Shown here one piece after another: positions 45,109-57,300 of a stretch of DNA of 64,000 nt. The stretch is from Candolleomyces eurysporus. Its lineage: Eukaryota > Basidiomycota > Agaricomycetes > Agaricales > Psathyrellaceae. The notes beneath the pieces are model-generated. The model made no database searches. It saw nothing but the letters and a program-made list of their open reading frames with translations, and had not been told where the DNA came from. Made by a program: the position numbers and the translations under genes. The first letter of the stretch is position 1. Each line of letters opens with the position of its first letter. The stretch spans positions 1-64,000 of the forward strand of contig JANBPK010000782.1 of NCBI GenBank assembly GCA_027579435.1, in the 5' to 3' direction.

Positions 45109-48050
45109 TCAGAACTTCGTTGGAATACTGGGCAACTCCTCAATAGGTGCCTTGGTACCCCAACCACCCCGATTCTCCACCCGACTCTTCAACGACCCGG
45201 CCGACGACGCTCTGGCCGACCCCGGGCTCGCCGTAGATGCCGATCCCGAGAACGGTCTGAAAGTCGATACACTGTTGAGGCTAGGTATCCTAGCAGTCTG
45301 AGCATCGGCAGCTCCTGCTGTCATCAGTGGCTTGATCCCCGTTCCCGCTGCTCGAGGAGGCTTCTTTACAAGAACCGTAGACTGACGCGGAGTCGCGTTG
45401 ACAACTCTCAGCGGGGGACGTCCTTCCTCAGTCGAACCTTCGTACGACGCAGTAGGGGATCCCAAGGAGCTTTCCTCGGTCAACGACGCCTGGTCCTTCG
45501 ACTTCCTCCCGTTAGCCTTGGTCAACCTCTTGATCGTCCTCGCATAGGTAGTCAGGGAGGACAAGTCCGAGAGCAACGGCGGTGAGGCCGAGAGGATGAT
45601 GGGACCCTCAGTTTTGTTCGAGTAGATCGAGGATCCTCTCTTCTTCCCGATGCCGTCATTGACTCTGAGGGTGGCGAAGGAAAAAGAAACCGGCGGTTGT
45701 GATTGCTTTTTCTCAGTGCTGTTCCGCTCGATGTCGTCGTTGACAATGTCGATCTTGATGTCCGTTTCGTAGTACTTGCTCATCAGCTGGGATTCGCCGA
45801 GCCCGCCTTTCTCGTCGTGGTCGCCCCGAGGGAAGTAGACGGGTGTGAAGTCGGAACCTTCGAGAGCGTCTGTGACCTTGACTGTAAAATTGGGGATTTG
45901 TTTCACGTGGTTAGCAAGCATTCAACCAGGGGAGAATCAGCAGAAAACACGCACGATAATGAGCTAGACCTTTGCCATAGTTGAAGTAGCACAGAACACC
46001 CATTGCAGCTGTAAGCACCAGTAACACGAATGCGGTGACCGTCACCGTTGCGAAGAACGACCACGATGTGAAGATGCAGCGATACACTGTAATTGATTAC
46101 CTGGGTGAGCAGAATGGCTAGAGCAGGATACCGGAAATGGCTACATACGGTTGCTACTGAACAGCACGCTCGAGATGGCGATCAAAACGGCTGAGAGGAA
46201 GAGGAAAACGCCGAATCGAATCTTGCATTCCTTTCGAACACAAATCCAGCCCTATTCCGGAAGAATAAGTACAGCCTCCAGCAAGAGATATGGGACGGCA
46301 ACATACATAGAAGAGCCATGGAATTTCGGCCTGGAGAACAAAAGCAAAGTTTAATTCAATAAGCCTACATAATGAATGGGAAACAGATCGGAGAGAACGT
46401 ACCACCAAAACGACCACAAATCCAATCAGATACAGGGTGCGATGTTCAGCGAAGACCGCATAACTACCTCGTACAATCTTCGCAATCCAGAGCGTCGCCG
46501 ATACCAGAGTGAAGAAACTCGCGAGGTGGAGCCCGACAGAGAAGAAGAGCACTAGCTTGTACATTCGGTGAATGATAGGCGAGGCTCCTACCCTGCTAAA
46601 CGTCGCTCGGGCATACACCTACATGGTCGTCACCGAAATTGAATGAATACCTTCCGTGAGTTCCGAGAACTTGAGATAGAATGGTACAGATACGCACCCG
46701 TAGCAATTTCCAGGATAGTAAACCCAAAGCGACGATGCTCACGCCGTTCAATACAACGACAGGAATCTAAGCAACCAACCCTTCCATCAGGAAAAAAAAC
46801 CGCAAACAGAAGGGGTTTCCTTCGTACTCACCGTATGCTGCAGCCTAACAGTCCACCAAGGGCCCAACACATCATATCCCCTACACGGCCCATCAACGAT
46901 AACCCCGCTGTAAAACGCGACCAAGTTCTTCGTCGAGGTGATCCTGGATGTGGCCCAGGCTGCACCCAGAACATGTCCAAAAAACGCAGCTCCGAGATGG
47001 GGGAGAGATTCGTTTATGATCTGTTGATTTGATGGGAGAAAGGGTCGTTAGCAAACCAGGACCCACAAGTCGGTAAGTCAACGCGATGCTCTAGACGTAC
47101 CGCGACAAGGCCGATGGTGAATAGCCAGAGTTGGAAAAAAGAGGTGGCGACGTCTTCTCGCTGGGCGTCATGTAAACTAGATGAGAGCATGAGTCGGGAT
47201 ACCCATGTTCGNAAAAAAAAGGAGAAGTTGCGTACTTTTCCTCCAGCCAACTTAATGAATAGATGCACGACAAGGGAAGAGAGACGACCCCAGTGCTTCC
47301 GCCGCTGAGGTTGATATCGTCGAGAGGACGGGGAATGGAAACAGGAGGTGAAGTGGCAGTTGCTGCAGCTAGGCTCGTACCAGTGGTGGTGGCGGTAGTT
47401 ATTGTCGAGGTCACAACAGGAGATGTTGAGGCGGCTTCGTCGTCTTCGTCTACACCTTCATCGTCTGATTCCGCTCCTTCCTCATCGCTGCTACTGACTC
47501 CCCCCTCATCGTCGCTCGACACCTCCCCCTCATCACTCGAAGCCGATTCGTCTTCCTCCTCCTCGACTACTTGTCTGCGGACCCGAGTCTGAGATGGGTA
47601 ATTAGATGGCGCAGCAGGAGGGTTTGATTGATTGAGATAAACTCACCGTCTTTCACCGCTTGCGAAAGCGTCGTCGCTCGAGAGCAAACCCTCCTTGAGC
47701 TTGACCTCCACCAATCAAAGAACCAGTGGTGACCTCTTCGACTTTGACGACCTTGTTGTCCTTGAAGTGGAGAACCCCTCCAGTCGGGGATGCCCTGGCA
47801 CACCTGGAGATGATCACTCATCACCATTGCGATATGGGGAGGGACTTGGGCTTCATCGACGACATCGGTCAAGATGTTCGCGGCTTGCGGATTGTCGTAG
47901 AGCAGGACCCCTTGCAAGGCGCAGAGAACGAGGCATGTAACGAGTGTGAAGAAGAGATAAGCGGTGGTGTAGCGCGTGAGGGCGATCCTGTCGTACTAAA
48001 AGACGCGTTTAGCACACTCGAAAAAGAANCCAAGCAAGTGGNTACGTACC
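45109..48050 (-). pseudogene. Multi-spanning membrane protein gene (copy 1), probably inactive
   Basis: Exons in transcript order: ~48090-48050, 47995-47647, 47588-47236, 47176-47101, 47020-46832, 46766-46698, 46618-46403, 46330-46307, 46251-46149, 46086-45955 and 45881-45109. All are bounded by GT-AG sites and phases agree from 47588 onward. The protein has several hydrophobic helices: TTAYLFFTLVTCLVLCAL, FQLWLFTIGLVA, IPVVVLNGVSIVALGLL, LVLFFSVGLHLASFFTLVS, LYLIGFVVVLV, FGVFLFLSAVLIAISSVLF and VTVTAFVLLVLTAAMGVL. An acidic loop (SSDEEGAESDDEGVDEDDE) lies between helices and a Ser-rich cytosolic-type tail ends IEELPSIPTKF. It resembles an uncharacterised seven-TM-like basidiomycete family. 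The 47995-47647 exon needs one indel and then reads a TGA, and the 5' exon has a TGA before it, so this copy looks broken or miscalled. Confidence 0.62.
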
Positions 48051-50530
48051 ACAAGCTTGATGCGAGTGAGAGACGGAAGCCTCTTGGCATTTCACGACTC
48101 CAGCCTTGGAGCATCGTCCAAGGCACNTTCTAGTCCTGTGACTGGTTATTTCAAAAGAAAAACAGAGTNAAGAAAAGGCAGAAGAGAGAAAGAAACGAAA
48201 CAACCAACATAGCAGGCCAAAGGANAGTGGAGGAGAACCAGGCACACCAGCNAGAGAGAGAAGAAGAAGGAAGGTAAAGGACAAGCCTGGTGAAACCCCN
48301 TGGNGGCGCCNAGCCTCGAGGTCCAATCCAGGGAAACTAGCATCGAGTCCAAATTTGCNCNGAATGAATCTGANATCGGCCTGTCGNNAATNNNCTTCGG
48401 TCGTTGCCGGCGGCTCGGACTCGAGAACCGACGACCTCNGCCNAGTTCTATCAAGCAAGTNCAAGAGAAGGNGTCAAGAATTTCATNCNAAGTGCTTATC
48501 AACNATTCGGCCTGTTTTNCAGATNATATTACCCTCATAGCTGCAGCCTCGAAGGGCTCCCAGCCTACGTCAAAGAAGGCCCATCACGTCCTCGGTCCTT
48601 CATCCGCTCATGCTCAGCATGGAGCCTNTCCTCANCAGCAACAACAGTGGNGAACAGGCTCAGCAAGATTCGCTGCAAGTGNCCAGGTTATTCNACATCG
48701 CATTCGCCCCTGCCTCCATCGCTCTCGTTCGGTCACGCGACAACGCCATCTGCCNGCGTTCATTGTCNNNNTNNGCAGGCGATGAGTCCCCNNCCTCCAT
48801 CTTTGCTGATGTTGCCTCNGGTGAGNGCNNTGGANATCTAACGTTTGNCCGAGCCTGTAATGTCAACAAAGNACCCCTTCCTCNAGATCCCATCATGCTN
48901 GCTCTANGACAANGTTGGTCGCNGTACTGCTTGGAGCTTAGAGGCGAAGAATGCAACTCCCATGGCCGGCANCTCNAAATGCGAATANCTCAAANTGCTC
49001 TCGGAACCCCATGCCTTTCGAGACGAGTTTGCTGNGGATCCTNGGTTGCCCNATATTCCGGTAAGCAAATCTCGTNCACCTCTTCTCCCCCTTGAGTATT
49101 NATGATGACATACTCCATTCCGGCCACCTCTTACAGCCCGGGAAGAGNCCTNTNANACCTCATCGAATTGGGACTGCGCTAAGTGCTNAGGATCAGGCCG
49201 CCAGGGACACCGGAGCCGTCGCCAATCCCAGTGAGTGTTCTGCGTNGCNNCNTGCNTNCTCNTCTNGNATTTCTCNNACTCNNGATTCNAANTATCATNC
49301 TTCTCCTTGGAAGTTTGGCTCACAGTTCAGGCACAGAAGCCTGCGAAATCATATGCAAGACAGCTACATCGTTGCTGGCCTGGTTGCGAGTGCTCGTGCA
49401 GGCGGCGGCAATACCTGGAGGGATAGGTTCAAGATCATCACTGAACNCGAAGCCGCNACCATNNATTGCGTTCACCTCACCNACCTCCACCATTTCATGC
49501 ATTTGCACAACTTTATCGTCTGNGATGCCAGCCGCGTTTCGGTTGATTTCGCTGCGTACAGGGTGAGTTTCGAACATTTTTCTTNTCAGGTAACTCAATC
49601 CTGATCATGATCAAATTGCTCTANGTTTTAGATCATTGNACAAGTGGCGTGCCTTGAGATTGGGGAGATGANTGAACCGTGGTAGCTGGTTCCTGTATTT
49701 GAGGNTCCGTGAGCTTGTCAAGGTAGGCTTCCNTTCTTCCAAGGTTGTGTCTCTTTTCCATTCTGGTGTCGAAGATGGTAAGNTTTCTTNTGGTNGCGAT
49801 CGTTCCTTGNAAGGACCCTGACCAAACNATTNANGCTCTCTCGCAGACTACATATTCCAATTCACTCACTTCAATGTCAAAGACCTACACNACACCGCCG
49901 TTAACCCCACCAATCGGGAACCTGCTCCGAAGAGAAGTATTTGGCCTGGTTGTAGATCAGGTGGATAGAGCTTTGTNTGTATTCTTCNCNTTCTGATATN
50001 CGCTCATCGCGTGACATAGGTACTCCAACTGCATGAATTGCAACACCTTCGAGTCCTTTGGCTGATCGGAGATTTNGTAGGGAGCAGGCAGCGTGTTGGG
50101 CTTACCAATTCATTTCACGAAAAGTTCACCCTTCGCACAGCAACAATTCGGCAACCGTTTATGGCTCACCNTCCCAAGGTAGATACCGCGACGCTTCGTG
50201 ATGCTGCGCAGTACGGGTTGGTGAAGAGCAGATTGATCTTGACGGCGACTTGTGCGAGGNCGTAAATCACCAAGGTGCGGCATTCTTTGTCGATCATAAA
50301 GCTTGAGCTGGGTGTTTACTTTGTGAATAGACCAAGTTGCCCACGGAACAGGAAGATTGGCCGAAGACGCCTGCGTATATCAAAATTACCATCGACAAGA
50401 ACGTCCTAGNCCCTCAAAGCACTCCTCGCGGATGGGAACGTCGTGACTTGGGCTCCAACTCGTTCAATGCTTCGCTCTCNGGTATCGGCTTGACGCNNGA
50501 ATCAATGNGGTNGCGTTNCGATTGAAAGAG
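48051..50530. other. N-dense, poorly resolved stretch
   Basis: Ns are scattered singly through nearly every line, unlike the homopolymer-linked Ns elsewhere. Frames that look coding in pieces include 48610-48740 (IAFAPASIALVRSR), 49325-49560 (HMQDSYIVAGLVASARAGG) and 50345-50470 (TPAYIKITIDKNV). The part 48540-48870 is a diverged paralogue of 52780-53110. No gene model can be defended here. Confidence 0.5.
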
Positions 50531-52776
50531 CACCAAAAATCAATACCTTTCGACGACTTCATCAGGGTTATGGGGTAACAACATGGATTGGGCCAAAGGA
50601 TCCGTTCATTGTGCTTACCCTAAACGGGCGGTAGAGGTATGTTTATCCTCTGGTCTTCCGCCATTGATCTGATGTTCCACTCTCTAACCCAGAACAACAC
50701 AGCCAGTTGGCTCTGGGACCATGGAGTTGTGCACCNATCGNGCTTCCTCGGTCGCTACGTCCCNAATNCTCACCATCTGGACGGGGTACTTGTAGGATGT
50801 CCAGCGAACGAAATGTCCGTCAGGATGGACGACAATTACCACGTTTCCAAGCTGCAGTACCTCTCACATCCCTCAAATATCCGACGTCAAATTCCACGTT
50901 TTCTATCACAAGTACTTTACCGAAGCCAAGCAAGTTGTCCTCGGCATTGGGGGTAAACCGCACCCCGCAAGCTGGAAGCCTTGCATACATTTTATCCGAG
51001 GTTTGGCGAAAGTGGGAGGATGCTGCGTCCATCTGAAGGGGTTGTTCAGGATTACATACGTGTTCAACCCTAGGCATGTGGTTCGAGGGGCGAGTTAAAT
51101 CCCAGGAAACTTTCAAGCCAATATGTATCTCATCTTGTGTCTTATGCCGGAGCAGCACAAAAATAGACTCGGAATCGTCTCTCTGGCACTTACAGACCGC
51201 CTTCCACCTGCTTGTGGTGGGTTCGCGTCAATGCGCAGATGGAAATTTAACACAGTCGTGACAAAGAGAGGAAAATTCGAGTCCAATTTGATATCCAAAG
51301 TGGCTGTGGTGACAGGTACATGTACAGAGGGCCATAATCAAGGGAGACGGACCAAGATACGAGAAAGAAATTATAAAGATACAGGGATGGAACATGCATT
51401 GGTAAGGCAGATGTACAGCAAAAGTTCGCGCTCGAGAGAGAGAGAAACCCCCGAGAAAAAAATATAAGGACAAGATTATTACTAAGACGCAGCTTCGAGA
51501 AGGCAATAGACGGGAAAAGAGGTCGAGAAGAAGCGACAAGACGGGTAAATTGACAACCTCAACGGTAGCGGATTGCACAACGAGAGACAGCTTATCTGTG
51601 TTGTCAAAGTAAGATGCACACAAATTATGGCATCGTCGCTGACAAACTCGACCGCAGCGTATTTCGCAGCAGGAGACAGACTATCTGTATTGTCGAAGGA
51701 TGGTTGCAAGATGGTGGCGATGCGCGTTGGCGGATCGAGAAAATGTGTTGAGAGTGGAGAAGGTGATAATGTGAGAGACGCTGCGAGAACAGGGTCGTCG
51801 GCGATCGATGCATATGCATGAGGGTCGGACGTCCTCCTGTCAGTGTGTGAGCGAGAGTATCGACCAAAGTATGCCTAATCACTTGCGTTTTTGCCCTCCT
51901 AATTTGAATCCTCCTCGAGTTCAAGGAATTAAATCAGCGTGGTCAACGGTTGATGAACTCGAAAGGTTCACAAGGCATTCGGATGTAATTCCCTCTCCTG
52001 ATGTACTGTCAGGAGGTGCTGGCGACCTGACATCGGAGGACGGAGTGAATCCAGTAGGGAACGTTCAAGGACTATTGGTAGGGCGGGGTCAGATGCTGAA
52101 ACGGGAATCAAGTCAAGTTGTTACATACCTCATCGACAGATTGGACCGGGTCTTCCACAATCTCCGTAAACTGGACGAGGTAGTTGATCGGGAGAATACT
52201 ACTGAGAAAACGAAACAGGGGGATAAGCTACGAAGGCGAGGGAGGACAAGGCATGGAACAAACCCTGTCGACCCAGTGTGATTTTATCTCGCAGTGCGTA
52301 CGTTCATCGACCATTATGTTGTCGCCCTGCCTGTAAAACTTGAATACAACAAATTCGATGTTGTACCTATGGCTCTCCATGTAAAGAGCATCGGGAGGGA
52401 TGGCGTCCGAGTCCTCGTCGACGCCAGGCACTGGCAAAGGATACTTGAAATAGTCAGTTTCAAAGCGCGTGCTCCATGAGGGTTGACGATATTGGGACTG
52501 TCGCAAATGAGAAAGCAGGTGTTGCAAGCCTGAAAGTGATTTATTCCATCATTGCCATCTTCAAACCCCAATTCGCGCTTGTTCTTCCCCTTCACGTTGC
52601 ACATCGGCTGATCAACCTCTCCAAGCTGGGAACCGTGAAAATGGCGAAGGCGGCTCTTGGGCGGCTCAGCTGCCACCGAGCAAGGTGCGTGAACTTGCTC
52701 TTTATCTGAAGTGCTTACCAACGAACCGCCCGTTCTCCAGATGATGTCAATATCCTTGCAACCTTCATAGCTGGGA
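50531..52776. other. Unassigned, possible minus-strand exons
   Basis: A minus-strand open stretch at about 52470-52290 (KYPLPVPGVDEDSDAIPPD, YNIEFVVFKFYRQGDNIMVD) looks like a genuine exon of an unknown gene ending in a plausible donor. A 90-bp direct duplication on the same strand (51556-51616 and 51645-51703) encodes FDNTDKLSLVVQSATVEVV and FDNTDSLSPAAKYAAVEFV. No complete gene could be built. Confidence 0.35.
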
Positions 52777-53898
52777 CATCGGATACACCCTACGCTGGGG
52801 AGGCTCCAAGCAAAAGTTCTTCAGTCCTCCATCCACGTATGCCCAACTTCCCCAACGGCAACAGCGGATGGCTCAGCATGGAGCTGTTCCTCAGCAGCAA
52901 CAACCCTCAGCAAATTTCGCCGCAAGTGACCAGTGCGGGCCATTCGACATTGCATTCGCCCCCGCCTCCACCACCCTCGTTCAGTCACAATAGCGAGTCA
53001 CTCATGCCTCGGCGCCCCGCGTTTACAATGCGCCTGCAGAGTCGATGAGTCTACCGCCTCCATATCTGCAGATCTTGCGCATGCCTCCGGGCATTGCTCA
53101 GCAGGTTGCGAAAGAGGTTTCGGTGAGTGCTCTTGATTCCTTGGTGGAGAGTGTGGTGCTGATGTGGGCTGCGATGACAAGGTACCACGTACTCCGGTGT
53201 TGCCTATGGCTCTTCGCATATTGGTGGTGGACAGGCGCAGGTATGTGTGCTTCACGTCTGTTTTCGTGGCTTGTTGACGAGCTGTACGTGCTAGATAGGT
53301 TACAGTAGTTCGCGTCAAAGAGTGCAATCATTAGGAGAGGGTGCGTCGTTTCTGTCGCTTTCTATATCTCGGATTTTAATTTTGATCTTTCTCCAGGCAA
53401 CGCCCTGCTGCCAAATTCTGGAAAGCTTGTTGGCGACGCTAATCTCTCAACGTTCAGTACCGAACCACTTGCTATTGCAAGCAAATTCTCCGAATCACCG
53501 TCCGGTACGTCTACACTTCTCCCCATCATGACCTACGCACACCAAACTAAATTCTACACTTGTGTAGATGCCTCCTTCCTCGCTACCCTCTGCACCAGCG
53601 GCTCCGAGAAACTCACGCGATACACAGTCGAAGGCGAGGAAATGAACCCTGAGCGTCACCTCTCTGCCTGCCTTCCGGCAGAACGCGGCCACTTCGAATA
53701 CGTTGCTGGGTTTTACACCGAGTTTGAGTTTGGGTCGGAGTTGGATATTGTAAAAGTTCGAGCTATCTTCTTGTATCATGGGCGGGAGTGCAGAAGGTAC
53801 GTGCTCTTCTTGTCTATTCTTTACTCTCTGCGATCGAGTTGGATATCATGAGTTGACAGTTTGTTGGGTATAGGGTCACATTTGACTTCCTCGTATGA
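52777..53898 (+). CDS. Small six-exon gene, unknown, 177 aa
   Basis: A clean model uses ATG at 53045 and exons 53045-53122, 53182-53240, 53306-53340, 53397-53504, 53568-53796 and 53874-53898. The total is 178 codons with TGA, all GT-AG. The protein starts MSLPPPYLQILRMPPGIAQQ and includes ALLPNSGKLVGDANLSTFS, HFEYVAGFYTEFEFG and VRAIFLYHGRECRRVTFDFL. The same frame extends upstream to about 52777 (FFSPPSTYAQLPQRQQRMAQ, a Gln-rich stretch) but is broken by one TAG at 52989-52991. The true gene may therefore be longer with a recent nonsense change, or the upstream part may belong to another exon. A paralogue of this upstream part lies in the N-dense stretch at 48540-48870. No domain recognised. 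Confidence 0.5.
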
Positions 53899-54314
53899 GG
53901 TGTCTCAGGCTCGGTATCTTGAACCTTGGATCTTGGGTGGCGGACTATGTTTCGTTCTCCATTCGCTTCTGGAGATGCAATACCCATGCANTTTTTTATG
54001 CTTTATCTACCGTTTACATGTGTGCTTCTCGTTTCGCATGTTACTATGCTCGTCAATGACGAATCTTTGCAACGTCTTACCCACCCCACAATTCGTGCAG
54101 TTTTCCAGATAATCTCGAGAGCGCATCGGCTCTGGGCCGACGGAGCATCGGCCGAGGTATCCAGACTAACCGCAGAGTCACGAGATGCTTGTCGATGATC
54201 AGCATCAGAGCTGCCTCGAGGCTCCCTCACCACAACTTGAACTTGGACCACCATCCGCTGTCGAAACTTTGCGATCTAACCGAGTTTTTCGAAACATCCA
54301 ACCAACCAACCGAT
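53899..54314. other. Intergenic, upstream of the NLR gene
   Basis: About 415 bp with one N at 53991. It should contain the NLR promoter; no motif could be assigned. Confidence 0.4.
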
Positions 54315-57300
54315 ATGGCCGAATCTACTCATTCTGGAGGGCGAGGCAANCGTGGTCCTCCCGACAATCCGGACCGCAACACACCGATCTCGTCTCGTGC
54401 TGCGACGCCTGGCCCTGATGGCAGTCGACCTTCTAGCAGAGCCAGCCGATTCAAAGCACGAGTCATGGGGAGGGTTGACAGGGCGGGAGAGAGTATACAA
54501 GAGATCGGGAAGGATGTTAAAAGAAGCGTCAAGACTTTCTTTGGCATGGGGAAGCCGAAGAACCAAGGGGAGGGGGCAACGAGCGCTCAAGACGTTGCAG
54601 GTTCCGCTGGTTCAGCGAGCGACGGCAATAATGTCACGGGTGGAGACGGAGAAGCTACCGCTGCCGGTGAGCCGTCCACTCTTTCCGGTGGCGCAACGGT
54701 TGTATTGACTCTGAGCGCAGAGGAGGCTCTCGGTGCCTCTGCCGAACTTGAAACCGAAGCATCTCTCCCTCAGCCCTACGCTGCATCTTCTTCAGCAAAG
54801 GACGAGCAACCTGNTTTCGCCAGAGGCCACGATCACTTCAATCGTTCCGAAGCCTGTTCTGGATGAAGACAAGGCTGCTACTATGCAAGGCATTGAAGAC
54901 AACCCGGTCGTCATCGGTGCAGGTTCCGGCGCGGTACGACNGGATGACAACTTTCCTACCGCCGTTGCAGTCACCCCGGAACCAGATACCGCGAGCGGCG
55001 CCCCTCTAGCCCATAGCGCTGAGACTGTTCCCCCCTCCGCCCCCGCCAACAACTTCCAAGGGACCGTGTCGTCCTCTCAACCCCAGGCGACCGTTCCTTC
55101 CGTTGCTACAGACGATGACAACAAGCCTTTGCCAGAGACCATAATCGCCTCCACTGTCTCGGCCCCCGTTTCGGCTGAGGAGGGAGGTCGTGCTCGTACT
55201 ACGGAGGAAGGCGTTAAAAGTCCGCCCGTTCCCGCACCAGAGATGGCTCACAGTGCCATGAAGGAGCCGACGTCTGATAAGAACCCCTCCAAAGGTTGGG
55301 ACATTGCGAAGGGGACATTCAAGACTGCGCTGGGTATTGCTGTAACCCTTGTACCGGAGCCGTTCAAAGGTCCAGCTGAAGCATTACTGAAGGTGGTGGA
55401 CATCGTCGAGGTATGCGCACCCCCTATTTTTTCTTTCTCATGCATGTCACTCAAACCCCACACAGAAAGCAAACTCCAACAAGGAAGAAGTGAAGATGTT
55501 GAAGAAACGTTGCGACCTTCTGGGCTCGAGTGTTGTTAACGCTGTCAAGGGAAAGGATACAAAGCTCCTGTCAGAGGATCTGAAGGATAGCATCGGACGT
55601 CTTGTCGTGTACGTATCTTTCTTTAGACACTCAATCAAACATTCAACATTTTGGCTATAGGGGGATAAAGGATACTTTGGAAGCTGCAAATAAGGAGAAG
55701 TCAAAGGGATTCACGGCGTACGTGCTGGCGGAGGATGATGTTGAGGTTCTCGAAAACGCAAACAAGAAACTCAACGAACTCTTGCAACACTTTTGGGTAT
55801 GCTTTCAACCCTACTATATCCTTGCAATGACAACTCACTCATTGTTGATAGATTGAAAATCATATTGCAGGGACAATTGTCTTGAGCGATATTCTTGCCA
55901 CCGTTCATGACCAGGGAGGATGGATGCAGGGTCTCTCGGCAACGCTTGGCAAGCACTTTGAGGTTTTGCAGGGTCTCTCTGCAACTCTTGACAAGCATTC
56001 TGAGGTCTGTTCTCCATGTCTGATCTTCAATAGCTATTTCCATTAACCAGAGACACAGAATTATACTCTTGGCCAACTCAAACGGATCCCTGGTGCTGCT
56101 TATGACTCGCACGAGGTTGCAGCCAAGGTTGTGTCATGCTTTGAAGGCACACGTTCCACACTGTTAGCTAATGTTGGGCGCTGGATGGTTGGCCCTGTCT
56201 CTGATGGCCATAACACTCCACTCTATGTGCTTGATGGCATTGCTGGGATTGGCAAGTCTACTGTGGCTATAACTGTAGCCCAGCGAGCTGCAGGCATCAA
56301 CTGTCTTGGAGCCACCTTTTTCTTTTCTCGAGATCAGGAAGATCGAAAGAAGTCTTGGGGTTTTGTGCATACCATTGCATATCAGCTTGCTCGCTATGAT
56401 GCATCCTATGGACAAGCCATTGCATCTGCTATCAATAAGCAGCCTGATGCTTTGGACAAGGTTCTTGCTCAGCAGTTCAACTTGCTTGTTGCTGAACCAC
56501 TCTGTCCACTGCTTGAGCAAAGAGCAATCCCACTTGTTCTGGTCTTTGATGCCCTGGATGAATGTGTTGAACCTGATGCTTCAGCACTTCTGAAACTTAT
56601 CATATCCTCAGTCTCTCGGTTGCCAAATACCAAGGTGTTTCTCACCACTCGTCCAGAGCTGGGACTGAGAAGCAGGTATATGGACACAAAAGATGCACAT
56701 ATCTTCCATCTTCAGGAAATAGAGGACCTTATAGTGGAGAAGGATATATCTTGCTATGTGGACTATTGTTTGTCTCCACTCAATATGCAAGAGACTTTGG
56801 GGGATTCATATAACTCCGAATGGGAGCCAACCCAAGAGGCAAAAGATAAACTCATCCAAATGTCTGGGAAACTCTTCATTTTTGCATCTACTGCTATCAA
56901 GTTTATACTTGACACCTGTCAACTTGATCCTGAGGGCCAACTTGATCTTCTTCTAAGCTTGCAGTCTTCTGGTGATAATCCTTTATCAGAATTGGATGAC
57001 TTATATTCTTTCATCCTCCAATCTGCCAAACCTTCCAAGCATCCAGAAATCTGGCTTGGTAAATTTCAAGAGATTGTTGGAGCCATTCTTGTTCTTCAGA
57101 CTCCTCTTTCTGCCTTCACTCTGTCAAAGCTTTTGGATAAAACAGAGAATAAGCTCAAGGCCACTCTTGGCAATTTGCACTCAGTTCTTGCCCCATTGAA
57201 TGAGGAGTCTACTGTTATATACAAATTTCACCACAAATCCTTTCCTGACTATATCACTGGCCCCTCTTGTCTACCTGGGTTTCAGATTGTTGAAACAGAA

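Larger units (their letters stand above)
42344..47018. repeat. Segmental duplication, copy 1
   Basis: It matches 59793-63728 in direct orientation with only scattered differences. The shared left word is AAAAGTGCTTCC and the shared right word GAGATTCGTTTATG; flanks beyond are unrelated. Copy 1 has a 713-bp solo LTR, a 17-bp palindrome-like insertion near 42768 and a 24-bp extra segment near 45207 relative to copy 2. Confidence 0.95.

Noticed and set aside
45049..45585. Plus-strand open frame of 178 codons rich in Arg and Ser
   Set aside because: It is the antisense of the Ser-rich last exon of the membrane protein gene, whose exon phases and helices support the minus strand.
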